Of a stretch of 28,083 nucleotides of DNA, positions 6,159 through 12,106 are shown piece by piece; within the stretch, counting starts at the first letter, position 1, and the number at the start of each line of letters is the position of its first letter. The notes beneath the pieces were generated by a model, which made no database searches, had not been told where the DNA came from, and saw only the letters and a list, made by a program, of their open reading frames with translations. The stretch is from a virus, in the IMG/VR virus record IMGVR_UViG_3300030118_003500, positions 1 through 28,083 of that record; one strand, written 5' to 3'. The position numbers and the translations under genes are program-made.

Positions 6159-6488
6159 TTAAAATGGTGCATTATGTTCGTTAGTAATTGACTCAATGCT
6201 TTCTTGTTCTCTAATTCTACAATCTTTAATCATTAAAGTATTATAAAACTTGCCTTTGTATTCTCTGCATTTAATATAGAAATCAATATCTACATATTGC
6301 CCTGCAGATAATTTTTTAGAGTGTTCAATTACATTAATAGAAGTTTGTCCAAATAACTCAAATTGCATAATGTTGCGAAAATCAGTAGTTGTTTCTTCTA
6401 TTGTAATTAGTTTTTTAACAAAATCACCTTTATCTGTATTTATTTGTTGATCTTGAACTTCTGTTATTTTACCTTTTATTTGATACAT
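6159..6488 (-). CDS. DUF3127 single-strand-binding-like protein
   Basis: A 109-residue OB-fold-like protein matching the DUF3127 pattern seen in Bacteroidetes and their phages: KGKITEVQDQQINTDKGDFVKK at the N-terminus, then QFELFGQ (42-48), INVIEHSKKLSAGQYVDIDF and CREYKGKFYNTLMIKDCRI. The C-terminus ends in a short acidic tail with a final NAPF, reminiscent of the partner-binding tip DDIPF of bacterial SSB. Probably coats single-stranded DNA during phage replication and recombination, consistent with its position between an annealing-like protein and the replication initiator. Confidence 0.8.
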   Translation of the reverse strand: MYQIKGKITEVQDQQINTDKGDFVKKLITIEETTTDFRNIMQFELFGQTSINVIEHSKKLSAGQYVDIDFYIKCREYKGKFYNTLMIKDCRIREQESIESITNEHNAPF

Positions 6489-6499
6489 ATTTTTAATTT

Positions 6500-6889
6500 T
6501 TATTGATTATTACTTCGTTTAAATGCTTCAGCTTCATCTTCGCCAAAGACTTGATGTTCATAAAAACCAGCTAATTTTAGACAGGCTCTTGACATTGCTC
6601 TTTTTTCAGCCATTGCAACAGGATAGCTATTCTGATTGTTAGAAGGTGATGCTTCGCCATAAGTTTCAATAGATTTATCACCCATTGTTGCTTTTGCTTT
6701 TATTATAATACATTTACAATCCATTGAATTAAATTCTAAATTATAACAAATTTTTATATTATTAGCAGCCATAATTTTATCAATTCCAGACCTTGTTATT
6801 ATATTATAAAACTTATGTTTAAAAACATCTTCATCAGTTAAATTATTTTCTACAAATAATCTATTTAATATATCTTTTTTTGTTTCCAT
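6500..6889 (-). CDS. Putative recombination / ssDNA-annealing protein
   Basis: A 129-residue protein with a central beta-rich region (NLEFNSMDCKCIIIKAKATM) and the block YGEASPSNNQNSYPVAMAEKRAMSRACLKLAGF. A Gly-x-Ala followed by a helix with alternating Ala and Arg (AMAEKRAMSRA) recalls phage Erf/Rad52-type annealing proteins, where such a helix lies near the DNA-binding surface. The match is from memory and partial. Location immediately before the SSB-like gene supports a recombination or replication role. Confidence 0.45.
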   Translation of the reverse strand: METKKDILNRLFVENNLTDEDVFKHKFYNIITRSGIDKIMAANNIKICYNLEFNSMDCKCIIIKAKATMGDKSIETYGEASPSNNQNSYPVAMAEKRAMSRACLKLAGFYEHQVFGEDEAEAFKRSNNQ

Positions 6890-6891
6890 AT

Positions 6892-7095
6892 CTATATATT
6901 TAAAAAATCAACTCTTAATTCTAAATTAAGAATTTTACATAATTTATCAGCTTCACTAAATTTCATTAATTCAGGTCGCTTTAACTTTGAAAGCATTGTT
7001 GGATAAGAAACGTCCATATATTCAGAAAGTTCTAATTTAGATACTTTATGCTTGAACATTGCATATTCAATAGTTTCTTTTAATTTATCATTCAT
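6892..7095 (-). CDS. Small helix-turn-helix regulator (Cro/XRE-like)
   Basis: A 67-residue single-domain DNA-binding protein. KHKVSKLELSEYMDVSYPTMLSKLKRPELMKF (16-47) reads as helix 2, turn and recognition helix of an XRE-type HTH. It is the first gene of the long leftward operon and faces a 175-base divergent control region that contains a 9-bp inverted repeat, a natural operator for it. It probably balances leftward and rightward early transcription. No peptidase or dimerisation domain of CI repressors is present. Confidence 0.8.
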   Translation of the reverse strand: MNDKLKETIEYAMFKHKVSKLELSEYMDVSYPTMLSKLKRPELMKFSEADKLCKILNLELRVDFLNI

Positions 7096-7113
7096 AATTA
7101 TTTATTTAAAATT

Positions 7114-7150
7114 ATAGGACAATAATAATAAATCTTTTTTAATATCCAAG
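7114..7150 (-). promoter_or_regulatory. Candidate leftward Bacteroidetes-type promoter
   Basis: On the minus strand CTTG (7150-7147) is followed after 19 bases by TATTATTG (7127-7120), one mismatch from the TAnnTTTG -7 element. Transcription would start near 7114, about 20 bases before the HTH start codon. Weaker than the rightward promoter. Confidence 0.4.
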
Positions 7151-7166
7151 CAAATTAATTTAATAG

Positions 7167-7191
7167 TTATTAACATTCCAATTGTTAATAA
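7167..7191. promoter_or_regulatory. Inverted repeat, likely operator of the HTH protein
   Basis: TTATTAACA (7167-7175) and TGTTAATAA (7183-7191) are perfect inverted 9-bp arms around a 7-bp spacer, centred at 7179 between the two divergent promoters. The size and symmetry fit a dimeric Cro-like regulator. Confidence 0.65.
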
Positions 7192-7209
7192 ATAAAAAGA
7201 ATTATTTCT

Positions 7210-7239
7210 TTTGTATTAAAATAATTTAATATATATTTG
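7210..7239 (+). promoter_or_regulatory. Rightward Bacteroidetes-type promoter
   Basis: TTTG at 7210-7213 and TATATTTG at 7232-7239 (a full match to TAnnTTTG) are separated by 18 bases, as in known Bacteroidetes sigma promoters. Transcription would start near 7245, giving a leader of about 25 A-rich bases before ATG 7271. Confidence 0.75.
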
Positions 7240-7270
7240 TATCATAATTAATAACTAAATAAATAAAAAA

Positions 7271-7603
7271 ATGATTACAACACGAATTAAAACAAGTATA
7301 AAAGAAGAATTAACATCTTATATAAATGAAAGAGTAGAAGAAATTAAAAAATATGACGGCTCTGAATTAGAAGAACTTCACTTTCACTTATTTAATCAAG
7401 ACTATTATATAATAGGGTATTATCAAGCTCAACAATGGTTAGATAAACATGGAATATCTGCATTTGAAGCATTAGACACTATTAGAGAATATGAAGAATT
7501 TCATTTTGGAGAAACACAAAGCTATGATAATGCTGAAAAAACAGTTAATATGTTAGTATACATATATGGAGAGGAATTGTTAGCTGAAATGAATTTAATT
7601 TAA
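7271..7603 (+). CDS. Conserved-looking phage protein, first gene of the rightward operon
   Basis: A 110-residue acidic protein without membrane segments. A helical N-terminus (TSIKEELTSYINERVEEIKKY) leads to HFHLFNQDYYIIGYYQAQQWLDKHGISAFEALDTIREYEEFHFGE and VNMLVYIYGEELLAEM. The FNQDYYIIGYYQA...WL block resembles an unassigned protein common in marine phages (from memory). The upstream AAATAAATAAAAAAATG has no Shine-Dalgarno but is A-rich, as is usual for Bacteroidetes. Probably an early gene because of its strong promoter next to the regulator. Confidence 0.75.
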   Translation: MITTRIKTSIKEELTSYINERVEEIKKYDGSELEELHFHLFNQDYYIIGYYQAQQWLDKHGISAFEALDTIREYEEFHFGETQSYDNAEKTVNMLVYIYGEELLAEMNLI

Positions 7604-7614
7604 AATATAAAACT

Positions 7615-7800
7615 ATGAAAAAATCAACATTACTATTAGCACTAAACGCTTTAGAAGTTAAATTATTAGAAGAAAGACAAAACTATAAACGCCAACGATT
7701 AAATGATGAAGTTGAGCATATTAATAGATTATTAGAAGAAACAAGGCAAAACATAGAAGAAGTTTCTATTTATTCACCAGATAAAATAAATTTAAAATGA
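7615..7800 (+). CDS. 61-residue coiled-coil protein
   Basis: Almost entirely charged helix: LLALNALEVKLLEERQNYKRQRLNDEVEHINRLLEETRQNIEEV shows a heptad-like leucine pattern over about 45 residues. No catalytic motif. It ends with TGA overlapping the next ATG (ATGA at 7797-7800), so expression is coupled. Function unknown; small coiled-coil early proteins can act as host-protein inhibitors, but nothing here shows that. Confidence 0.65.
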   Translation: MKKSTLLLALNALEVKLLEERQNYKRQRLNDEVEHINRLLEETRQNIEEVSIYSPDKINLK

Positions 7801-8156
7801 GAACAATTGAAATAAAAGAAATAAATGTATCAACTAAACAAGGTCGTTTAGATTGGTTAGAGTATAAAGCTAAAGACGATTGGAAATTTTTAGGAGAAAC
7901 AGGAATGACAATTTTGTTTGAAAGAATTACAGAAGAAGTTTCTGATTGTTGCAATGCTAAATTAATTGAAGAATCAGATGTTTGTTCTAAATGCAACGAA
8001 CATTCTAAAATAATAAATATAATTATGAATGAAGATAAAATATGTTTCAGGTGCTATAAAAATCTAAAAAAAGAAGAAAAATTATTAGATTATAGGTATT
8101 ATTGTGAAAATTGTAATGAGAATTTTTACGAATTTGAAACTTTAAATAATTCTTAA
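7797..8156 (+). CDS. Zinc-ribbon early protein, 119 residues
   Basis: Two cysteine clusters suggest two zinc sites: DCCNAKLIEESDVCSKCNEH (residues about 50-69) and CFRCYKN (82-88) with YYCENCNENF (101-110). The N-terminal part (EIKEINVSTKQGRLDWLEYKAKDDWKF) is a separate small domain. The CCNAKL...CSKCNEH pattern is a common phage zinc ribbon of unknown role. It is coupled to the coiled-coil gene by ATGA and directly abuts the next gene at 8157. Confidence 0.7.
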   Translation: MRTIEIKEINVSTKQGRLDWLEYKAKDDWKFLGETGMTILFERITEEVSDCCNAKLIEESDVCSKCNEHSKIINIIMNEDKICFRCYKNLKKEEKLLDYRYYCENCNENFYEFETLNNS

Positions 8157-8423
8157 ATGAAAAATTGGATAATAACAGGAAAAGGATATGTCAATAGTGG
8201 CGTTACTAACCCTTACAACCTAAATCTTGAAATAACAGATTTACAATATAAGTATAATGAAATTCGTTTAAGATCAACAGAAAAAGATTTAGAAAAATTT
8301 GTTTCTGAATTGATAAAAGATGAAGCATCTTTTAAGCTTATTGGATATTTTGAAAAAGATTCAGAAGATCATTTAGATCATATGTATGGATCAAATAGAA
8401 TGTTTAAACCTAAAAATCTATAA
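8157..8423 (+). CDS. Hypothetical protein, 88 residues
   Basis: Begins immediately after the TAA of the zinc-ribbon gene. Beta-rich N-terminus (WIITGKGYVNSGVTNPYNLNLEITDLQYKYNEIRL) then a helix (EKDLEKFVSELIKDEASFKLIGYFEKD) and a His/Asp-containing end (EDHLDHMYG). No recognised family and no signal or membrane segment. Confidence 0.65.
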   Translation: MKNWIITGKGYVNSGVTNPYNLNLEITDLQYKYNEIRLRSTEKDLEKFVSELIKDEASFKLIGYFEKDSEDHLDHMYGSNRMFKPKNL

Positions 8424-8424
8424 T

Positions 8425-8742
8425 ATGAAAACATTACAATTCGTAAAAACTAGCAAGAGTTATAATTCTAAACATGGTGGAAGCATATACTACATCTTTT
8501 TTAAAGGTATAGGGAAAAGCTATAGAACAGTATTATTTAGCAATATGCGTAACTTTAAAAATTGGAATAATATATTAAACAAAGCTGAAAGAGGTGATTA
8601 TATAGCTGATCTAAAAATGAAGTTATATAAAGGCAAAGAAATAGTAGACGCAGACAGTATGCCTAAGCTAATACCACAACGTGAAATGTATGAAATTGAG
8701 TGTGAAAGATTTGAGGATTATTACGGTATACCCCCACACTAA
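8425..8742 (+). CDS. Hypothetical protein, 105 residues, last gene of the rightward operon
   Basis: Starts at ATG 8425, one base after the previous stop; an upstream in-frame ATG at 8386 lies inside the previous gene and is less likely. Contains a beta-rich segment (IYYIFFKGIGKSYRTVLFSNMRNFKNWNNIL) and ends EDYYGIPPH. Function unknown. Its stop at 8742 abuts, tail to tail, the stop of the leftward 44-residue gene at 8743, with no hairpin terminator visible between them. Confidence 0.65.
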   Translation: MKTLQFVKTSKSYNSKHGGSIYYIFFKGIGKSYRTVLFSNMRNFKNWNNILNKAERGDYIADLKMKLYKGKEIVDADSMPKLIPQREMYEIECERFEDYYGIPPH

Positions 8743-8877
8743 TTATTTCAATTTTTCAATTAACTTCTTAAAGTCTTTTCTTATACCTTTGATGTCATAA
8801 ACTTTTTTATGGTTTTTGTCATAAGTATAATAAGCACCCAATTGAAGTTTTTCTCTATATAGGTTTTTATCTTTCAT
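8743..8877 (-). CDS. 44-residue hypothetical protein, end of the leftward operon
   Basis: Reads from ATG 8877 to TAA 8743. The protein is LYREKLQLGAYYTYDKNHKK followed by VYDIKGIRKDFKKLIEKLK, a small alpha/beta, strongly basic protein. The ATGA overlap with the phosphoesterase stop (8874-8877) and full use of the space up to the convergent gene support it. Function unknown. Confidence 0.6.
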   Translation of the reverse strand: MKDKNLYREKLQLGAYYTYDKNHKKVYDIKGIRKDFKKLIEKLK

Positions 8878-9602
8878 AATTCCATTAATAAATTTATGGG
8901 TAATTTTCCGTTATTCAAAACGACTGAACACCCAATAGCAGGTTTTTTTCCATATTTAGCATAAGCCATAGCATAAGATTCGTGGTCAATTCCACAACCA
9001 ACTTGCATTCCAAATACTCTAAATTTTCTACCGACAAAATGTTGACATCCTGCTAAAGTATGTAAATGACCTTGAACTGTATTCATTAAGTCAGCCCTAC
9101 ACTTGCTAAACGCTTGACCACCTTCACCATGAATGTATTGAACATTATCTTTTTCATACCTTTCAACAAAATTCCATTTAGGCACTTCTAATACTTCTTT
9201 ATAAGATTTGATCCATTTAGAAGGAATTGCAGATGTTTGTGCTTTACGCATGACCATTCTGTCATGGTTTCCGATAATAACAGTAGCTACAGGAAATGCT
9301 TTTCTCCAACGTGCTATTCTTTTTATCGCTAATTCTAATTCATCAGAACCACCCATTCCGTCTGCGTTTGTTTCATGATATGATGAATAGTGATTGTCTA
9401 TTATATCACCAATAAAGACAACTTCATTACAGTTAAATTCAATATATTTTTCTCTACAAAAATCTAAGTATTCATCTAGACAAAATGGTTCGTGAAGATC
9501 GCCAATAACTAGAATGTTATTAGCCGTAGTATTGTCATTATCTCTATATTCTTTTATTAAGTCCCATTCTGTGCGTGATATTCTAGGTCTGTAATAATTC
9601 AA
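8874..9602 (-). CDS. Calcineurin-like metallophosphoesterase
   Basis: A 242-residue enzyme with the complete metallophosphoesterase signature: GDLH (34-37), GDIIDN (65-70), GNHD (111-114), YIHGEG (157-161 region) and GHLHT (178-182), providing the Asp, Asn and His ligands for two metals. Such phage enzymes may act on DNA ends, cyclic nucleotides or phosphorylated proteins; the substrate cannot be read here. The best start is TTG 9602, whose TTGA overlaps the upstream TGA; the next in-frame ATG would remove two catalytic motifs. It lies at the far end of the late operon, after the lysis genes. Confidence 0.9.
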   Translation of the reverse strand: MNYYRPRISRTEWDLIKEYRDNDNTTANNILVIGDLHEPFCLDEYLDFCREKYIEFNCNEVVFIGDIIDNHYSSYHETNADGMGGSDELELAIKRIARWRKAFPVATVIIGNHDRMVMRKAQTSAIPSKWIKSYKEVLEVPKWNFVERYEKDNVQYIHGEGGQAFSKCRADLMNTVQGHLHTLAGCQHFVGRKFRVFGMQVGCGIDHESYAMAYAKYGKKPAIGCSVVLNNGKLPINLLMEL

Positions 9603-9835
9603 ATTTTACATTTTTTATCACACTTTCTGCATTCAAACATCGATAAACATAAAGGAAGAATACCGATAGCACAAAGCACAACACCCTCCCAACTAATGCT
9701 TTCACCCATAGTATTAAGAGCATATATGACTATTGCGCCACCGATAGTTCTTTTAGCTGACCACCTTTTCAAATCTCCAAATTTTTTGTCTTTGAAAATT
9801 GAAGTAATGTCTATAAATTTTAATAAATTATTCAT
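9599..9835 (-). CDS. Small membrane protein, holin candidate
   Basis: A 78-residue protein from ATG 9835, which overlaps the previous stop by 8 bases (a GTG start at 9847 is possible). After a basic amphipathic N-terminus (IFKDKKFGDLKRWSAKRT) come two hydrophobic segments, IGGAIVIYALNTM and GVVLCAIGILPLCLSMF, and a cysteine-rich basic tail CRKCDKKCKI. Two spans, small size and closeness to the M15 peptidase fit a class II holin; the CRKC/CDKKC tail is unusual and might bind metal. Confidence 0.6.
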   Translation of the reverse strand: MNNLLKFIDITSIFKDKKFGDLKRWSAKRTIGGAIVIYALNTMGESISWEGVVLCAIGILPLCLSMFECRKCDKKCKI

Positions 9836-10004
9836 GCGTTCCACCACCTTTTTTGTAGTTAGGAATTATTGCATTAAAGATACTATCCAAATAAGAAAAA
9901 ACTTGATTGTCATCCTCTGTTGGAGTTAAATTAATAACGATCTTTAAAAAAGCCATAAATCCGATTAATAATTCTAACCAATTTGAAAAAATAAAATCTG
10001 TCAT
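9828..10004 (-). CDS. 58-residue membrane protein in the lysis region
   Basis: Starts at ATG 10004, 15 bases after the peptidase stop. One hydrophobic segment (WLELLIGFMAFLKIVINL, about 9-26) is followed by TPTEDDNQVFSYLDSIFNAIIPN and a polar end. The NLTPTE-D block after a membrane span is one I recall from other Bacteroidetes phages near lysis genes. It may be a holin partner or antiholin; not proven. Confidence 0.65.
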   Translation of the reverse strand: MTDFIFSNWLELLIGFMAFLKIVINLTPTEDDNQVFSYLDSIFNAIIPNYKKGGGTHE

Positions 10005-10018
10005 AATAATAAATTTAA

Positions 10019-10402
10019 TTAATAATAAGTCCACAACACCTGTTGTGATTTGTCTTCGTCTATGTCGCAATGAATAAAATTGTTTCCTATTCCAATTCTG
10101 TTTATTCCAACGATCATTAATGCTGTTACAATTTTAAATCTTGTAAATGAATCTTTTGCATATATATCGGCTGCTATTCCTTTAGTATGAGATGAATTTT
10201 TAGAACCTTTATAACCTTGCTCTAATAATGCTTTATTGTATTCTGGCGTTCTATAACCTGATGTTATCTTAAAAGGAACACCTGCAATGCCTCTTGCATC
10301 ATCTAAAAGACAGATGAACTCTTTGTCCATATTGTCTACTCCTTTTCCTTTTCCACTTTTGCAATCAAACTCTTTCCAACTAAAATACTTAAAATCGTCC
10401 AT
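10019..10402 (-). CDS. M15-family peptidase endolysin
   Basis: A 127-residue zinc peptidase of the D-Ala-D-Ala carboxypeptidase/L-alanyl-D-glutamate peptidase type (peptidase M15_3). Zinc ligands are visible as SSHTKGIAADI (His72, Asp79) and FIHCDID (His111); FKITSGYRTPEYNK (44-57) is the usual upstream motif with the conserved Arg. It cuts the peptide part of peptidoglycan at the end of infection. No signal peptide, so it needs a holin; small membrane proteins flank it on both sides. ATG 10402 forms TAATG with the upstream stop. Confidence 0.9.
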   Translation of the reverse strand: MDDFKYFSWKEFDCKSGKGKGVDNMDKEFICLLDDARGIAGVPFKITSGYRTPEYNKALLEQGYKGSKNSSHTKGIAADIYAKDSFTRFKIVTALMIVGINRIGIGNNFIHCDIDEDKSQQVLWTYY

Positions 10403-10575
10403 TATTTGCGTTTTAAGAGGCTTTTAACAAAATTATATATATCCTTACTTAACATAGCAACAAACCCCCCTAAAAGTCCTAAAATGACTGTTTCTGCTAT
10501 TGTTTGTGTTGGGATCATTCCAATAGTGAGTAAATTCCCACAAAAAAAGCAACCAAAGTATTCCAATTTTTCCAT
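10402..10575 (-). CDS. 57-residue membrane protein, holin candidate
   Basis: Reads from ATG 10575 to TAA 10402, joined by one-base TAATG overlaps to both the structural gene upstream and the endolysin downstream. It has two short hydrophobic stretches, CFFCGNLLTIGMIP and TVILGLLGGFVAML, then a basic tail KDIYNFVKSLLKRK. Position directly before the endolysin makes it a good holin candidate. Confidence 0.65.
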   Translation of the reverse strand: MEKLEYFGCFFCGNLLTIGMIPTQTIAETVILGLLGGFVAMLSKDIYNFVKSLLKRK

Positions 10576-11123
10576 TACGATATATCTATTACTCTATATG
10601 TTGTCCAAATGTCTAAAGTTCCTGTTGCACCTACTGAAGGCGATCCATTAAAATAAAAATATAAATCTTCATTTATAATTGTTGTTGTTGCTGATACACC
10701 CTTATCTGATCCACCTCTACCTTGAAATACCCACCATTCTCCATTGTTACTAGGTGCCATAAGTGCTTTTGAGGCAAAATCCCAAAAGTATGTAGAATCT
10801 CCGTCTATGTAGCCAATTACAGGTTGAACAGGACTTGTAGTAGCTGTTGCACCTTCTGTGTATTGAACAATAACACTAATAGGCAAAATAACCTTATTTT
10901 GACCTTTTTTTTCTACTATTTTTTTACCTGTTGTTGCTAATGCTAAAAATTCTGTATTGTTAACACTAACCTTTTCAGTTGCTACAACATACCCAGCTAT
11001 TACTTTTTTACTTGTTCCGTCTGCTGATCCTGTTGTATCGTTTACATCAACGACCATTAAAAGGTCATCACTTGCAGGATTGTTTGCTAGTGCCGATTTG
11101 TCGGTTAATCTTTGTCCAGCCAT
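10575..11123 (-). CDS. Virion structural protein, possible tail fibre component
   Basis: A 182-residue protein that opens RLTDKSALANNPASDDLLMVVDVNDTTGSADGTSKKV, a pattern frequent at the N-terminus of phage fibre or receptor-binding structural proteins. The rest is beta-rich with many Thr, Gly and Asn (VGATGTLDIWTTYRVIDIS at the end). It is at the end of the structural block, before lysis genes, a usual place for fibres. Confidence 0.6.
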   Translation of the reverse strand: MAGQRLTDKSALANNPASDDLLMVVDVNDTTGSADGTSKKVIAGYVVATEKVSVNNTEFLALATTGKKIVEKKGQNKVILPISVIVQYTEGATATTSPVQPVIGYIDGDSTYFWDFASKALMAPSNNGEWWVFQGRGGSDKGVSATTTIINEDLYFYFNGSPSVGATGTLDIWTTYRVIDIS

Positions 11124-11202
11124 AATTTAATTTTTTAATATATTTTTTAAGTTTCTTAAAATTCTCCTTGCTCGAAGGATATGTTCTTCTTTTAACAGCC
11201 AT
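11068..11202 (-). CDS. Possible 44-residue basic protein
   Basis: ATG 11202 to TGA 11068 gives a very basic peptide beginning MAVKRRTYPSSKENFKKLKK. The first 26 codons fill the otherwise empty space between two genes; the last 56 bases overlap the next gene in another frame, which is a long overlap for this genome. Coding is therefore uncertain. Confidence 0.35.
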   Translation of the reverse strand: MAVKRRTYPSSKENFKKLKKYIKKLNYGWTKINRQIGTSKQSCK

Positions 11203-11773
11203 AAATTGTAATGTCTGCACCTTGTAAAAAACTTTTTAATTTATTACTTCTTGGTGCTGTTGAATCTAAATTAATTCCTGCAAAATAATTGTTTGTTGTT
11301 GGATCAAGGTCTGATCCACTATTGCTTGTGTATTCTGGAAAAGAACTTGAATTATTTCTTAAATAGTCTATTGCCCTTTGACGATAAAATTCTGCTGCAT
11401 CTGTTGCTGTGTCCATAACAGGTTTTAGATCGTCATAAGTTGCACTAGAAGATTGATCTGTTGCCCCCATAACCACAACTGCATTATTAACAAATCTTAG
11501 TCTTAAATAAGGCATTAATTGTGTAAATGCAAACTGAACTAAAGCAGGTTGTATATAAGTTTCTAAAAGTGTTTTATATTGGTTTGCTAATGTTCCTGCT
11601 TGAATCTCAGCTTTTAGTTTAGCATCCAAGTCAGTTCCTAAAATTGGAAGTATGTGCATATCTTGAGCCAATAAAATATAAGGCATAATAAGGTCATCTG
11701 AAACAGAACCACCTAATGCAGAATCTTTTTTTAATCTTGTAGAACTAATGTAAAGTGTATGTTGTATAGCCAT
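11192..11773 (-). CDS. Head-tail adaptor-like protein (DUF6712-like)
   Basis: A 193-residue mostly helical protein: MPYILLAQDMHILPILGTDLDAKLKAE, then YKTLLETYIQPALVQFAFTQLMPYLRLRFVNNAVVVMG and DAAEFYRQRAIDYLRNN. The order ILP-LGTDL, Y-LL...P-AL-A and NN-VV-MG matches the DUF6712 family of Bacteroidetes phage structural proteins as I remember it, which look like head-tail connectors. It sits two genes after the portal, consistent with a connector. Confidence 0.55.
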   Translation of the reverse strand: MAIQHTLYISSTRLKKDSALGGSVSDDLIMPYILLAQDMHILPILGTDLDAKLKAEIQAGTLANQYKTLLETYIQPALVQFAFTQLMPYLRLRFVNNAVVVMGATDQSSSATYDDLKPVMDTATDAAEFYRQRAIDYLRNNSSSFPEYTSNSGSDLDPTTNNYFAGINLDSTAPRSNKLKSFLQGADITIYGC

Positions 11774-11774
11774 A

Positions 11775-12095
11775 TTAGACGTCTTTTACGTTTTTATCTT
11801 TGTAATTAATGCTTTTGATGTTTCCCCTGCTATCCTTAACAGATTCTTTAGTTTTCATTGCTGTGTATGCTTGTTTAACAGGGTTTTTGTCTGTATCGCC
11901 AACAGCCATTGTAAATTCAAATTCCACAACGTCAATCGGTGTTTTGTTACTGTTTCTAGCTGCTTCATTATGAAAAACTTCTGCACAAGCTGTAGCTGTT
12001 GATTTTTTATTGTTATAAACTATTTTGTATATTCTGTGATAAGCCTTACTAGATGTAATGCCTGTTGAACTTGTAAATGTATATTCTAAAGCCAT
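11775..12095 (-). CDS. Structural-region hypothetical protein, 106 residues
   Basis: A beta-rich protein (ALEYTFTSSTGITSSKAYHRIYKIVYNNKKSTATACAEVF) with a lysine-rich end (DKNVKDV). It lies between the portal and the adaptor-like protein, so it probably belongs to the virion or its assembly. No family recognised. Confidence 0.6.
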   Translation of the reverse strand: MALEYTFTSSTGITSSKAYHRIYKIVYNNKKSTATACAEVFHNEAARNSNKTPIDVVEFEFTMAVGDTDKNPVKQAYTAMKTKESVKDSRGNIKSINYKDKNVKDV

Positions 12096-12106
12096 ATTTT
12101 TATTAT

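Noticed and set aside
10428-10435. TAATTTTG on the minus strand, a match to the -7 promoter element before the endolysin
   Set aside because: It lies inside a coding gene, the spacing to the nearest upstream TTTG is 25 bases, and such 8-mers arise often in AT-rich DNA.
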